Shown: piece after piece, positions 27,934-37,422 of the stretch
How the letters are laid out: each line of letters begins with the position of its first letter
Position numbering within the stretch: the stretch's first letter is position 1
The notes under the pieces: generated by a model
What the model was told of the DNA's origin: nothing
Databases searched by the model: none
Seen by the model: only the letters and a program-made list of their open reading frames with translations
NCBI RefSeq assembly: GCF_036884845.1
Contig: NZ_CP145732.1
Coordinates: 4,774,001-4,838,000 of the forward strand
Reading direction: 5' to 3'
Length of the DNA stretch: 64,000 bases
DNA from: Pseudomonas sp. MAG733B
GTDB taxonomy: Bacteria; Pseudomonadota; Gammaproteobacteria; Pseudomonadales; Pseudomonadaceae
Program-made: the position numbers and the translations under genes

Positions 27934-27950
27934 TATCGGTGCAGAGCTTT

Positions 27951-28074
27951 TGTGGCGAGGGAGCTTGCGCCCGCTCGACTGCGCAGCAGACGCAAATCCA
28001 GAGAACCCGCTGCATCAGACATACAGCGATTAGGGCTGCTGCGCAGCCCAGCGGGAGCAAGCTCCCTCGCCACA
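27951..28074. repeat. REPIN-like inverted repeat (GCGAGGGAGCTTGC type)
   Basis: TGTGGCGAGGGAGCTTGCGC at the left is inverted at the right end (GAGCAAGCTCCCTCGCCACA), a different REP variant from most others in the window. An inner pair, CTGCGCAGCAG and CTGCTGCGCAG, extends the symmetry. Confidence 0.8.
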
Positions 28075-28151
28075 GGGTTGCTCACCAGACCAGTGGCCAG
28101 ATAAATCCGTAAAAACCTGAAAAAAGCACTAGCCGAACATAGTCACTTTAA

Positions 28152-28167
28152 ATATCGTATACGAAAT
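28152..28167. promoter_or_regulatory. Second full copy of the hydroxyproline-island operator
   Basis: ATATCGTATACGAAAT, identical in sequence and orientation to the site at 22071, lies 24 bases before the deaminase start. It probably puts the deaminase and symporter genes under the same regulator. Confidence 0.65.
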
Positions 28168-28191
28168 ACAAAAACGAACTGGAGGTAACAA

Positions 28192-29109
28192 ATGAGCAAG
28201 CGCATTAACTGGAGTGGTGTATTCCCTGCGGTGACCACGCAATTCAACGACGACTTCACCATCAACCTGGACAAGACCCATCAGGTGATTTCCAACGTGA
28301 TTCGCGATGGCGTCTCGGGCCTGGTGGTCTGCGGTTCGGTGGGAGAAAACACCTCGCTCACCGCTGAAGAAAAAATCGCCGTGACCGAAGTCGCGGTCGA
28401 TGCCTCTCGCGGTCGCGTGCCGGTGATTTGCGGCGTGGCCGAGTTCACCAGCGTGCAAGCGGCCAAGGTGGCCAACGCCGTGCGCAAGGTGGGCGTGGAC
28501 GGTGTGATGTTGATGCCGGCGCTGGTCTACGGTTCCAAACCGTTCGAGACCGCCGAGCACTACCGCTACGTGGCGAAAAACGCCGACGTGCCGCTGATGG
28601 TCTACAACAACCCGCCCATCTATAAGAACGACGTCACCCCGGACATCCTGATTTCCCTGGCCGACTGCGACAACGTGGTGTGCTTCAAGGATTCTTCCGG
28701 CGACACCCGTCGCTTCATCGATGTGCGCAACGAAGTCGGCGACCGTTTCGTGCTGTTCGCAGGCCTCGACGACGTGGTGCTGGAAAGCATCGCGGTGGGC
28801 GCCGAAGGATGGGTCTCGGGCATGTCCAACGTGTTCCCGAAAGAAGGCGAAACCATCTTCCGCCTGGCCAAGGCCGGCCGTTTTGCCGAAGCCATGCCGA
28901 TCTACGAATGGCTGATGCCGATCCTGCACCTGGACGCCCGCGCCGACCTGGTGCAATGCATCAAGCTGTGTGAAGCCATCGCCGGTCGCGGCAGTGCGCT
29001 GACCCGTCCACCGCGCCTGGCCCTGCCGGAAGCCGATCGCCTGTTCGTCGAGCAGATCATGGCCAAGGCCATGGCCAACCGTCCGCAGCTGCCGGACGTC
29101 GGTCTCTGA
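28192..29109 (+). CDS. 1-pyrroline-4-hydroxy-2-carboxylate deaminase (DHDPS/NAL family)
   Basis: 305 residues with GGAGG before ATG 28192. It is a class I aldolase-type TIM barrel: CGSVGENTSLT (residues 47-57), Tyr138 in LMVYNNPP and the Schiff-base Lys166 in CFKDSSGD. In this context it deaminates pyrroline-4-hydroxy-2-carboxylate, made by the D-hydroxyproline dehydrogenase, to alpha-ketoglutarate semialdehyde and ammonia. The operator at 28152 and the downstream symporter and semialdehyde dehydrogenase support the assignment over true dihydrodipicolinate synthase. Confidence 0.9.
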   Translation: MSKRINWSGVFPAVTTQFNDDFTINLDKTHQVISNVIRDGVSGLVVCGSVGENTSLTAEEKIAVTEVAVDASRGRVPVICGVAEFTSVQAAKVANAVRKVGVDGVMLMPALVYGSKPFETAEHYRYVAKNADVPLMVYNNPPIYKNDVTPDILISLADCDNVVCFKDSSGDTRRFIDVRNEVGDRFVLFAGLDDVVLESIAVGAEGWVSGMSNVFPKEGETIFRLAKAGRFAEAMPIYEWLMPILHLDARADLVQCIKLCEAIAGRGSALTRPPRLALPEADRLFVEQIMAKAMANRPQLPDVGL

Positions 29110-29181
29110 GTGATTGCCGGGCGGGCCTTTGCGGGTCCGGCCCGGCTGCCTGTTTTTTGCGCCCTTACAGGAAACGCCAGC

Positions 29182-30576
29182 ATGTCCAATCCTCAACACA
29201 GCTCAAGCGCAACCACACCCTCGGGACTCAAGCGCGTCGTCGCCGCCGCGATGGCCGGCACCGTCGCCGAATGGTATGAATTCTTTCTCTACGGCACCGC
29301 CTCGGCACTGGTTTTCGGCAAGCTGTTCTTCCGCCAGACCGACAACCCCGTCGACGGCATCATCGCCGCCTTCGCCCTCTACGCAGTGGGCTTTCTGGCC
29401 CGTCCGCTGGGCGGTCTGGTGTTCGGTCACTACGGTGACAAATTCGGCCGCAAGCGCCTGCTGCAACTGAGCCTGGTGGTGGTCGGCATCACCACTTTCC
29501 TGATGGGCTGCCTGCCCGGCTTCGACCAGATCGGTTATGCCGCACCGCTGTTGCTGGTGCTGCTGCGGCTGATCCAGGGGTTTGCCTTTGGCGGTGAATG
29601 GGGCGGCGCGATTTTGCTGGTGTCCGAACACTGCCCGGACAATCGCCGTGGTTTCTGGGCCAGTTGGCCACAGGCCGGCGTACCGGCCGGTAATTTGGTG
29701 GCCACGGTCGCCCTGCTGCTGTTGTCGTCGAACCTGTCGGAGGAGCAGTTCCTCGCCTGGGGCTGGCGCGTGGCGTTCTGGTTCTCGGCCGTTGTGGTGC
29801 TGATCGGCTACTGGATTCGCACCAGTGTCGATGACGCCCCGATCTTCAAGGAAAGCCAGGCACGCCAGGCGCAGACCCGCCAGCAACAACTGGGCGTGGT
29901 GGAAGTGCTGCGTCATCACTGGCGCGCGGTGCTGGTGGGGATTGGTGCACGGTTCGCTGAAAACATCCTCTACTACACCGTGGTGACGTTCTCGATCACC
30001 TACCTGAAACTGGTGGTGCACAAGGACACGTCGCAGATCCTGCTGCTGATGTTCGGTGCGCACCTGCTGCACTTCTTCCTGATCCCGCTGATGGGCTATC
30101 TGTCCGACATCGTCGGGCGCAAACCGGTGTACCTGACTGGCGCGGTGCTCACCGCGTTTTGGGGCTTCATCGGCTTCCCGATGATGGACACCGGCAACAA
30201 CTGGCTGATCATGGCCGCGATTACCCTGGGCCTGGCCATCGAGTCGATGACCTACGCGCCGTACTCGGCGCTGATGGCCGAGCTGTTCCCGACCCACGTG
30301 CGCTACACCGCGTTGTCGCTGTGCTACCAGGTCGCGCCGATTTTCGCCGGTTCCCTCGCACCGCTGATCGCCATCACCCTGCTCAACAAGTACAACAGCT
30401 CGACACCGATCGCCTGGTACCTGGTCGGCGCCGCCCTGATCTCGATCGTGGCCGTCGGCCTGACCCGCGAGACCCGTGGTAAGTCGTTGCGCCAGGTGGA
30501 TGCCGAAGCGGCGGCGCGGGTGGCGGCGGTGGACCCTGCCGCAGCCAAGCCACGCCGGGCGGATTCATTGGCCTGA
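29182..30576 (+). CDS. MHS-family metabolite:proton symporter (probable hydroxyproline uptake)
   Basis: 464 residues from ATG 29182. Twelve membrane helices; MHS-family marks include [15 protein letters not shown] at the first helix, [13 protein letters not shown] (MFS loop 2-3 motif), [18 protein letters not shown], and [19 protein letters not shown] in the second half. Relatives carry proline/betaine, shikimate and dicarboxylates. Lying between the deaminase and semialdehyde dehydrogenase genes, it is a second uptake route beside the ABC system. It is 72 bases downstream of the deaminase stop. Confidence 0.85.
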   Translation: MSNPQHSSSATTPSGLKRVVAAAMAGTVAEWYEFFLYGTASALVFGKLFFRQTDNPVDGIIAAFALYAVGFLARPLGGLVFGHYGDKFGRKRLLQLSLVVVGITTFLMGCLPGFDQIGYAAPLLLVLLRLIQGFAFGGEWGGAILLVSEHCPDNRRGFWASWPQAGVPAGNLVATVALLLLSSNLSEEQFLAWGWRVAFWFSAVVVLIGYWIRTSVDDAPIFKESQARQAQTRQQQLGVVEVLRHHWRAVLVGIGARFAENILYYTVVTFSITYLKLVVHKDTSQILLLMFGAHLLHFFLIPLMGYLSDIVGRKPVYLTGAVLTAFWGFIGFPMMDTGNNWLIMAAITLGLAIESMTYAPYSALMAELFPTHVRYTALSLCYQVAPIFAGSLAPLIAITLLNKYNSSTPIAWYLVGAALISIVAVGLTRETRGKSLRQVDAEAAARVAAVDPAAAKPRRADSLA

Positions 30577-30585
30577 CCCGGACCC

Positions 30586-30685
30586 TGTAGGAGCGAGCCT
30601 GCTCGCGATGGACGCAAGGGCGACGCGTTAACTCAGGCAGCACGCGTTATCGTTGACGTCCATCGCGAGCAGGCTCGCTCCTACA
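30586..30685. repeat. REPIN
   Basis: TGTAGGAGCGAGCCTGCTCG and its exact inverse GCGAGCAGGCTCGCTCCTAC lie about 60 bases apart between the symporter and dehydrogenase genes. Confidence 0.88.
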
Positions 30686-30721
30686 AGGGACGGTATTCCA
30701 TTTCTCGACAGGAGTTTTTTC

Positions 30722-32293
30722 ATGCTCGGCCATAACTACATCGGCGGCACGCGCAGCGCTGCCGGCAGCATCGTTTTGCACAGCCACGACGCCAGCACCG
30801 GTGACGCGCTGCCCTTCTCGTTCGTGCAAGTCACCGTCGATGAAGTGGACGCCGCCGCTCAGGCTGCCGCGACCGCCTACCCGACGTTTCGCAACTTGCC
30901 GGCAACGCGCCGCGCAGAGTTTCTTGAAGCAATCGCTGCGCAACTGGATGCCCTGGATGATGAATTCGTTACCCTGGTTTGCCGGGAAACCGCCCTGCCC
31001 GCCGCACGCATCCAGGGCGAGCGCGCTCGCACCAGCGGCCAGATGCGCCTGTTCGCCCAGGTCCTGCGGCGCGGCGATTTCTACGCCGCGCGCATCGATC
31101 GTGCCCTGCCCGAGCGTCAGCCAATGCCACGAGTCGATTTGCGTCAGTACCGGATCGGCGTCGGTCCGGTAGCGGTGTTCGGCGCGAGCAATTTTCCGTT
31201 GGCGTTCTCCACGGCCGGCGGCGATACAGCCGCCGCCCTGGCCGCCGGTTGCCCGGTGGTGTTCAAGGCTCACAGTGGGCACATGGCGACTGCCGAGCAG
31301 GTGGCCGATGCGATCATCCGCGCCGCCGAACAGACCGACATGCCCAAGGGTGTGTTCAACATGATCTACGGTGCCGGCGTGGGCGAAGCGCTAGTCAGGC
31401 ATCCGGCGATTCAGGCGGTGGGTTTCACCGGCTCGCTCAAGGGCGGGCGCGCGTTGTGCGACATGGCTGCCGCACGGCCGCAACCGATCCCGGTGTTCGC
31501 CGAGATGAGCAGCATCAACCCGGTGCTGCTCTTGCCTGAAGCCTTGCGCGTGCGTGGCGAGAAGATCGCCGCCGAACTGCTGGCGTCGGTGGTTCAGGGA
31601 TGCGGTCAGTTCTGCACGAATCCGGGGTTGGTGATTGCCGTTCGTTCGCCTGAGTCGACGGCATTCATTGCACGACTCAGCCAGCTCATGGCCGAACAGC
31701 CGGCGCAAACCATGCTCAACGCCGGCACCCTCGCCAGCTACGAAAAAGGTGTGCGGGCCTTGCTCGAACATCCGGGCGTGACGCATCTGGCGGGTCAGGA
31801 ACAGCACGGCAAGCAAGCGCAGCCGCAACTGTTCACGGCTGATGTCAGCCTGCTGCTCGAAGGCGATCCGCTGTTGCAGGAAGAAGTGTTCGGCCCGACC
31901 ACGATCATCGTCGAAGTGGCGGACAAAGTTGAGCTGCGACAAGCGCTGGACAGTCTGCATGGTCAGCTCACCGCCACCCTGATCGGTGAGGCGCAGGACC
32001 TGCACACCCACGCCGATCTGCTGGTGTTGCTGGAACAAAAGGTCGGTCGGGTGCTGTTCAACGGTTATCCCACCGGGGTCGAAGTCTGCGATGCCATGGT
32101 CCATGGCGGCCCGTACCCCGCCACCTCCGATGCGCGTGGCACGTCGGTTGGCAGCCTGGCCATCGAGCGTTTCCTGCGCCCGGTGTGCTACCAGAATTGC
32201 CCGGACGAGCTGTTGCCCGATGCCTTGAAGAATGGCAATCCGCTGGGGATTGCGCGGTTGGTTGATGGCAGCAGCCACCGCCAGCCGATTTAA
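30722..32293 (+). CDS. Alpha-ketoglutarate semialdehyde dehydrogenase (2,5-dioxovalerate dehydrogenase)
   Basis: 523 residues from ATG 30722 with AGGAG upstream. It oxidises alpha-ketoglutarate semialdehyde to 2-oxoglutarate, the last step of the pathway. Aldehyde dehydrogenase elements: GVGPVAVFGASNFPLAFS, VGFTGSLKGGRAL, the catalytic Cys298 in GCGQFCTNPG, and EEVFGPTTIIVE. The length and the FCTNPG variant match the hydroxyproline-type (III) enzymes rather than succinate-semialdehyde dehydrogenases. Confidence 0.92.
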   Translation: MLGHNYIGGTRSAAGSIVLHSHDASTGDALPFSFVQVTVDEVDAAAQAAATAYPTFRNLPATRRAEFLEAIAAQLDALDDEFVTLVCRETALPAARIQGERARTSGQMRLFAQVLRRGDFYAARIDRALPERQPMPRVDLRQYRIGVGPVAVFGASNFPLAFSTAGGDTAAALAAGCPVVFKAHSGHMATAEQVADAIIRAAEQTDMPKGVFNMIYGAGVGEALVRHPAIQAVGFTGSLKGGRALCDMAAARPQPIPVFAEMSSINPVLLLPEALRVRGEKIAAELLASVVQGCGQFCTNPGLVIAVRSPESTAFIARLSQLMAEQPAQTMLNAGTLASYEKGVRALLEHPGVTHLAGQEQHGKQAQPQLFTADVSLLLEGDPLLQEEVFGPTTIIVEVADKVELRQALDSLHGQLTATLIGEAQDLHTHADLLVLLEQKVGRVLFNGYPTGVEVCDAMVHGGPYPATSDARGTSVGSLAIERFLRPVCYQNCPDELLPDALKNGNPLGIARLVDGSSHRQPI

Positions 32294-32309
32294 GAAAACT
32301 CGAATAATC

Positions 32310-32335
32310 GTGGGAACGGGCTGCTCGCGAAAGCG
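32310..32335. repeat. Degenerate single REP
   Basis: GTGGGAACGGGCTGCTCGCG resembles one half of the REPINs elsewhere with base losses; no partner. Confidence 0.4.
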
Positions 32336-32413
32336 TCAGCCCAAACAACACTTGCATCGGCCCTTTGCCAATAGTCAGATAGGCACCACAACACACAAAA
32401 ACGAGCTTTATTC

Positions 32414-33289
32414 ATGCGTCAACTGCCCTCGCTCAACATGCTGCGCGTCTTCGAAGAGGTCGCGCGGCATCGCAGTTTCAGCCAGGCAGCCCTGGGACTG
32501 AACGTCACCCAGGGCGCGGTGAGCCGGCAGATCAAGCAGCTCGAAGACTACCTCGGCGTGGCGCTCTTTATCCGTACCCCTCAGGGCTTGTCATTGACTG
32601 AAGCCGGCAGCGCACTTTCCCCTCATCTAAGCGATGCTTTCGATCACATCGAACGAGCCCTGCAAGCGGTGCGCGTGCCCAACCTGCGTCTGCGCCTGCG
32701 CATCGTCGCACCTCCGACCTGGGCCACGCGTTGGTTGTCGGCGCACTTGCGCGCGTTCTGCCAGCGTTACCCCGACATCAGCCTGAGCGTGACCCACCAG
32801 GCCAGTCACGACAGTCTCGCCGAGATCGACTGCCACATTCGCTTCGGCCTCGAAGCGGACAGCCATTGCCACAGTCAGTTGCTGGTAATGGAACGGCATA
32901 TCGCCGTGGCCAGCCCCGAGCTGTTCATCGACGGTCAGCCACCGGACCTGCAGCATTTGCCGCTGCTGCACATCCTGCACAACGGCAAGCGCTTGAAGGT
33001 CTGGGAAAACTGGCTGGCGGCGATGGGCCGCGAGGATGTCGACGCCGGGCAAGGTCTGGAATTCAGCACCCTGGACCAGGTGATCCATACCACGCTGGCC
33101 GGTGGCGGCCTGGCGGTGATCGACCGGCAGATGATCGAAAAGGAACTGGCCAATGGCAGCCTGCTGCCGATCACACCGGTGGAAGTGATCGGGCCGTATG
33201 GCTATTGGCTGGATGTGGCGAACGACAAATGGGGATTGTCGAAGGTGCGGTTGTTTACCGAGTGGCTCGGTTTAGTCAGCAATCCCTGA
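32414..33289 (+). CDS. LysR-family regulator (GcvA type)
   Basis: 291 residues. The N-terminal helix-turn-helix (LNMLRVFEEVARHRSFSQAA, LNVTQGAVSRQIKQLEDYLG, LFIRTPQGLSLTEAG) is typical of GcvA-like LysR proteins; the rest is the substrate-binding domain. It follows the semialdehyde dehydrogenase gene by 120 bases in the same direction and may regulate that end of the island. No divergent target is present, which is unusual for the family. Confidence 0.85.
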   Translation: MRQLPSLNMLRVFEEVARHRSFSQAALGLNVTQGAVSRQIKQLEDYLGVALFIRTPQGLSLTEAGSALSPHLSDAFDHIERALQAVRVPNLRLRLRIVAPPTWATRWLSAHLRAFCQRYPDISLSVTHQASHDSLAEIDCHIRFGLEADSHCHSQLLVMERHIAVASPELFIDGQPPDLQHLPLLHILHNGKRLKVWENWLAAMGREDVDAGQGLEFSTLDQVIHTTLAGGGLAVIDRQMIEKELANGSLLPITPVEVIGPYGYWLDVANDKWGLSKVRLFTEWLGLVSNP

Positions 33290-33304
33290 CACCCCGCAGC
33301 CCCC

Positions 33305-33394
33305 TGTAGGAGCGAGCCTGCTCGCGATGGGGCCCTTCCAGCCAACATCCATGTCGACTGTCAAGCCGTCATCGCGAGCAGGCTCACTCCCACA
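33305..33394. repeat. REPIN
   Basis: TGTAGGAGCGAGCCTGCTCG and inverse GCGAGCAGGCTCACTCCCAC (two changes) lie between the convergent LysR and MFS genes. Confidence 0.85.
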
Positions 33395-33412
33395 TTGGGC
33401 CGGTGTAGATTT

Positions 33413-34777
33413 TTAGACCGGTGTCGCTACTTTTACGGCTACAGACACACCACCCTCCACCGGACTCTGCGCCTTGCACGCCTGGCTCAAGGTCAGCGAT
33501 TTGGTTTCCGGCGCCCAGGCCCAGGACAGCAACGCGCCAATCGCCAGGATCGCCGCGAGGATACCCATGGTCGGGCTCAGGCCGATGCCCGCCACGCTCA
33601 CCGGCAGCAGAAAGGTGCTGACCGCTGAACCCAGTCGACTCACTGCCGTGGCCAAACCAATGCCGCTGGCGCGCACTTCAGTCGGGAAGCTCTCTGCCGG
33701 GAACACGCCGACCAGGTTGCTCACCGCCGACAACACCAACGTGAACAAGCCGAACACCAACACCATCAGCCACGCCGCACTGCTCGGCAGTACTGCGAGC
33801 AGGAACAATGCCACGGCGAGGATGATGAACGAGTTGATCAGGAATCCGCGCCGGGTGAACTTGATGGTGCACCAGATGCCGATCAGCGCCCCGAGGATCA
33901 GCAGCATGTTCAGCATCAGCTCAGTGCCGAAGCCTTCGGCCAGGCCCATCTTCTGCAGGATCGATGGCAGGAAGGTGTAGATGGCGAAGTACGGCATCAC
34001 GATGCAGACGAAGAACAGGCAGTTGAACGCCGTGCGCTTGCGGTATTCAGGGCTGAACAACACCGCGTAACCGGAGCGGGTTTCCGTGGAACGGGTTTCG
34101 TCGAGTTCGACGTTGTCGCCGAGAAACTTTTTGACGATTGCGCGGGCCTCGGCAATGCGCCCCTGATTGACCAGCCAGCGCGGTGATTCCGGCGTACCGA
34201 TGCGGGCGACCAGAATCAACGCCGCCGGGATCGCCGACGACGCCAGCATCCAGCGCCAGGCATCGTCGCCGAGGCTGAGCATCGCGGTGCCGACGAAAGT
34301 CGCGGCGACGTAACCGAAGGTCCAGATCACGCTGAAGGAACCGAGCAATACGCCGCGATGTTTCTTCGGTGCGAACTCGGCGAGCATGGCGTGGCCGACA
34401 CTGAAGTCGCCGCCCAGGCCAATGCCGATCAATACGCGACAGAGGAACAGCGCCATCGCCGACTCGACATAGAACTGCATCACCGAGGCGATGGTGATCA
34501 GCACGAAGCTGACGAGGAAGATTTTCTGCCGGCCGACCTTGTCGGAAATCCAGCCGAAAAACAGGCTGCCGAGGAACAGGCCGATCAGCGCCGAAGCCCC
34601 TATCAGGCCTTGCCAGAATGCATCGAGTTGCATCTGTGGGCTCAGCAGTGTGAAAGCGATACCGATCAGGCCGAGGATGTAGCCGTCGGTGAAATGCGCG
34701 CCGAAAGTCAGGCCGGCGATCTTGATGTGAAAGCGCCCGATGGGCAGGTCGTCGATTTTTACCGGTTGTACGGACAT
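33413..34777 (-). CDS. MFS transporter, sugar/aromatic-acid transporter type
   Basis: 454 residues from ATG 34777, which has GGAG six bases upstream; an ATG four codons earlier has no ribosome site. Twelve membrane helices; FGWISDKVGRQKIFLVS is the MFS loop motif, with GIGLGGDFSVGHAMLAEF and ESPRWLVNQGR in the first half and FPTEVRASGIGLATAVSRLG in the second. The substrate is unknown. It lies 155 bases downstream of the aldehyde dehydrogenase operon, from which a REPIN separates it, and may supply that pathway. Confidence 0.82.
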   Translation of the reverse strand: MSVQPVKIDDLPIGRFHIKIAGLTFGAHFTDGYILGLIGIAFTLLSPQMQLDAFWQGLIGASALIGLFLGSLFFGWISDKVGRQKIFLVSFVLITIASVMQFYVESAMALFLCRVLIGIGLGGDFSVGHAMLAEFAPKKHRGVLLGSFSVIWTFGYVAATFVGTAMLSLGDDAWRWMLASSAIPAALILVARIGTPESPRWLVNQGRIAEARAIVKKFLGDNVELDETRSTETRSGYAVLFSPEYRKRTAFNCLFFVCIVMPYFAIYTFLPSILQKMGLAEGFGTELMLNMLLILGALIGIWCTIKFTRRGFLINSFIILAVALFLLAVLPSSAAWLMVLVFGLFTLVLSAVSNLVGVFPAESFPTEVRASGIGLATAVSRLGSAVSTFLLPVSVAGIGLSPTMGILAAILAIGALLSWAWAPETKSLTLSQACKAQSPVEGGVSVAVKVATPV

Positions 34778-34825
34778 GTAAGTCTCCAATTGTTGTTATT
34801 TAAGGAGAAACCGATAGCTTTTAAT

Positions 34826-34915
34826 TGTGGGAGCGGGCTTGCTCGCGAATGCAGTGTGTCAGTCGACACATGTATTGCCTGACACTCCGATTTCGCGAGC
34901 AAGCTCGCTCCCACA
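34826..34915. repeat. REPIN
   Basis: TGTGGGAGCGGGCTTGCTCG and inverse CGAGCAAGCTCGCTCCCACA flank about 45 bases between the MFS and aldehyde dehydrogenase genes. Confidence 0.85.
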
Positions 34916-34932
34916 GTTGGGATGTGGTGGGG

Positions 34933-36381
34933 TTAGAGACCACCCATCAACAGGTATTTGATCTCCAGGTAGTCATCCAGACCGTACTTCGAACCCTCGC
35001 GACCCAGGCCCGATTCCTTGATACCGCCGAACGGTGCCACTTCCGTGGAAATGATCCCTTCGTTGATCCCGACCATGCCCGCTTCCAGGCCTTCGGCCAT
35101 GCGCCACACGCGGCCGATGTCGCGGCTGTAGAAGTAAGCCGACAAGCCGTACGGCGTGTCGTTGGCCCGTTGCAGCACTTCGGCTTCATCCTTGAAACGG
35201 AAACACGCGGCGACCGGGCCGAAGGTTTCGTCCTGGGCGATCAGCATTTCGCTGCTGGCCTCGGCGAGAATGGTTGGCTCGTAAAACGTACCGCCCAAGG
35301 CATGCCGACGGCCGCCGCAAAGCACCTTGGCGCCCTTCTCCAGAGCGTCGCTCACATGCAACTCGACCTTCGCCAGCGCCGCTGCATTGATCAGCGGACC
35401 TTGCTCGGTTTCGCCTTCCAGCGCATTGCCCACGCGCATCGCCGCAACCGCTTCGGCGAGTTTGCCGGTGAAGGCTTCGTACACGCCGTCCTGAATGAAG
35501 AAGCGGTTTACGCAGACGCAGGTTTGCCCGGTGTTGCGGAATTTCGAAGCCATCGCGCCTTTCACTGCGGCATCGATATCGGCGTCGTCGAAGACAATGA
35601 ACGGCGCGTTTCCACCCAGTTCCAGCGAGACCTTTTTCAAAGTGTCGGCGGCCTGGCGCATCAGCAACTTGCCGGTGCGAGTTGAACCGGTGAACGACAG
35701 TTTGCGCACGATGCCGGAGGCTTGCAGTGCACCGCCAATCGCCACGGCGTCGCCGGACACCACGTTGAACACACCGGCCGGAATCCCGGCCTGTTCAGCC
35801 AATACCGCCAAAGCGAAGGCCGAAAGTGGTGTCTCTTCCGAAGGCTTGAGAATCATCGTGCATCCCGCCGCGAGCGCCGGGCCGACCTTGCGGGTGACCA
35901 TCGCCAGCGGGAAGTTCCACGGGGTGATCGCGGCGACCACGCCGATCGCTTCCTTGACCACGATGATCCGCGCATCGGCCTTGTGGCTCGGGATCACATC
36001 GCCATAAGCGCGCTTGGCTTCTTCGGCGAACCACTCCAGAAAACTCGCGGCGTAGACCACTTCACCCATGGCTTCGGCCAGCGGTTTGCCCTGCTCGCGG
36101 CTGAGCAAAGTCGCCAGATCCTTCTGGTTGCTCAGCATCAATTCACCCCAGCGCTTGATGCGCTGGCTGCGTTCCTTGGCGGTCAATTTGCGCCACGCTG
36201 GCAAGGCGCGGTTGGCGGCGTCGATGGCCCGGTTGGTTTCTTCGGCCCCGGCCTTTTGTACGTCGGCAATCAGCTCGCCGGTGGCCGGGTTCAGCACCGG
36301 GTAAGTGGCCCCACCGCTGGACCCTTCGCCGGTAAACCAGTGCCCATCGATGAAATTGCCGTAACGGATCAACGCGCTCAT
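34933..36381 (-). CDS. NAD(P)-dependent aldehyde dehydrogenase, succinate-semialdehyde dehydrogenase-like
   Basis: 482 residues from ATG 36381. GabD-type features: ITPWNFPLAMVTRKVGPALA, LSFTGSTRTGKLLMRQAADT, VSLELGGNAPFIVFDDADID and the catalytic Cys288 in GQTCVCVNRF. Its start overlaps the stop of the aldo/keto reductase gene, so the two are coupled, with the Fae-like gene at the head of the operon. The true aldehyde is unknown; the operon suggests a multi-step aldehyde pathway rather than simple GABA use. Confidence 0.87.
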   Translation of the reverse strand: MSALIRYGNFIDGHWFTGEGSSGGATYPVLNPATGELIADVQKAGAEETNRAIDAANRALPAWRKLTAKERSQRIKRWGELMLSNQKDLATLLSREQGKPLAEAMGEVVYAASFLEWFAEEAKRAYGDVIPSHKADARIIVVKEAIGVVAAITPWNFPLAMVTRKVGPALAAGCTMILKPSEETPLSAFALAVLAEQAGIPAGVFNVVSGDAVAIGGALQASGIVRKLSFTGSTRTGKLLMRQAADTLKKVSLELGGNAPFIVFDDADIDAAVKGAMASKFRNTGQTCVCVNRFFIQDGVYEAFTGKLAEAVAAMRVGNALEGETEQGPLINAAALAKVELHVSDALEKGAKVLCGGRRHALGGTFYEPTILAEASSEMLIAQDETFGPVAACFRFKDEAEVLQRANDTPYGLSAYFYSRDIGRVWRMAEGLEAGMVGINEGIISTEVAPFGGIKESGLGREGSKYGLDDYLEIKYLLMGGL

Positions 36382-37412
36382 GCCACGGCCTCGGTCAGGT
36401 TGAAGCGCTCCAGACCCGGACGGGCCGAACGCAGGATTCGTTTGCCGGCGGTGTAATCGTTGATCACGTCGCACGGCGTGTAGTTGCGCTCCAGCTCATG
36501 CAGCTCTTCGGCGTCGAGTTTGGTCTCCAGGGCCGCCAGGGCGCTGTCGAATTGCTCGGTGGTGTCGGCGCCGACCAGCATGCAATCCACGCCCGGATGG
36601 TTGGCCACCCACGCTTGTGCGATTTGCGCGTTGGACACGCCACGGGCACGGGCTACACGTTGCACCGAATGGGCGATTTCGAAGGAAGCTTCGTCGCTGT
36701 ACATCTGCTGGGTGAAGAAGTCGGTCTGGTTGCGGGTCGACTTTGCATCGCCGGTCAGCAAGCCGCGAGCCAGCGGGCTGAACACCGAAACGCCAAGGCC
36801 CTGATCGTGGCAGAACGGGATCATCTCGCGCTCTTCTTCGCGGTAGGCGCAGTTCAGTTGCAGCTGCATGTTGATCGGCTTGACCCAGCCATTGCGCTCA
36901 CAAGCCATGAGGATTTTTGCCAGTTGCCCGGTGAGCATGGTCGATACGCCGATGTAGCGCGCCTTGCCGGAACGCACGATGTCGTTCATCGCGCTCATGG
37001 TCTCTTCGACCGGCGTATTCACGTCGAAATAATGCAGCATGAAGACGTCGACGTAATCCATGTCGAGGCGTTTGAGCGACGCATCGATGCTGTCCATGAT
37101 GTGCTTGCGCGAATGACCGCTGGCGTTGATGCCGGCGCGGGTGCCGTAGCCGACCTTGGTGGTGATCACCAGGTCTTCGCGACGGGCCAGCCGCTTGACG
37201 ATGCGCCCTACCACTTCTTCGCCTGTACCTGCGGAATAGAAGTCCGCGAGGTCGATGAAGTTCACGCCGTTGTCCAGCGCGTGCTTGACGATCGGCTCGC
37301 TTTTCTTCTCGTCGAAGATCCACGGTTTCCAGTCCGGGGTGCCCATGTTCATGGTGCCCAGGCACAGACGGGAAACTTCAAGGCCGGAGTTGCCCAAACG
37401 GATGTATTGCAT
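36378..37412 (-). CDS. Aldo/keto reductase
   Basis: 344 residues from ATG 37412. It is a (beta/alpha)8 aldo/keto reductase: NFIDLADFYSAGTGEEVVG (catalytic Asp and Tyr), a conserved Lys in LVITTKVGYG, MDYVDVFMLHYFDVNTP with the catalytic His, and VFSPLARGLLTG followed by the C-terminal NADPH-binding segment. It would interconvert an aldehyde/ketone and an alcohol. It is 10 bases after the Fae-like gene and overlaps the aldehyde dehydrogenase start. Confidence 0.87.
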   Translation of the reverse strand: MQYIRLGNSGLEVSRLCLGTMNMGTPDWKPWIFDEKKSEPIVKHALDNGVNFIDLADFYSAGTGEEVVGRIVKRLARREDLVITTKVGYGTRAGINASGHSRKHIMDSIDASLKRLDMDYVDVFMLHYFDVNTPVEETMSAMNDIVRSGKARYIGVSTMLTGQLAKILMACERNGWVKPINMQLQLNCAYREEEREMIPFCHDQGLGVSVFSPLARGLLTGDAKSTRNQTDFFTQQMYSDEASFEIAHSVQRVARARGVSNAQIAQAWVANHPGVDCMLVGADTTEQFDSALAALETKLDAEELHELERNYTPCDVINDYTAGKRILRSARPGLERFNLTEAVA

Positions 37413-37422
37413 GGCGCGGACC

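Noticed and set aside
28192..29109. Dihydrodipicolinate synthase (lysine pathway)
   Set aside because: The aldolase-type residues are compatible, but the gene lies behind the shared operator and between hydroxyproline genes, which fits the pyrroline-4-hydroxy-2-carboxylate deaminase instead.
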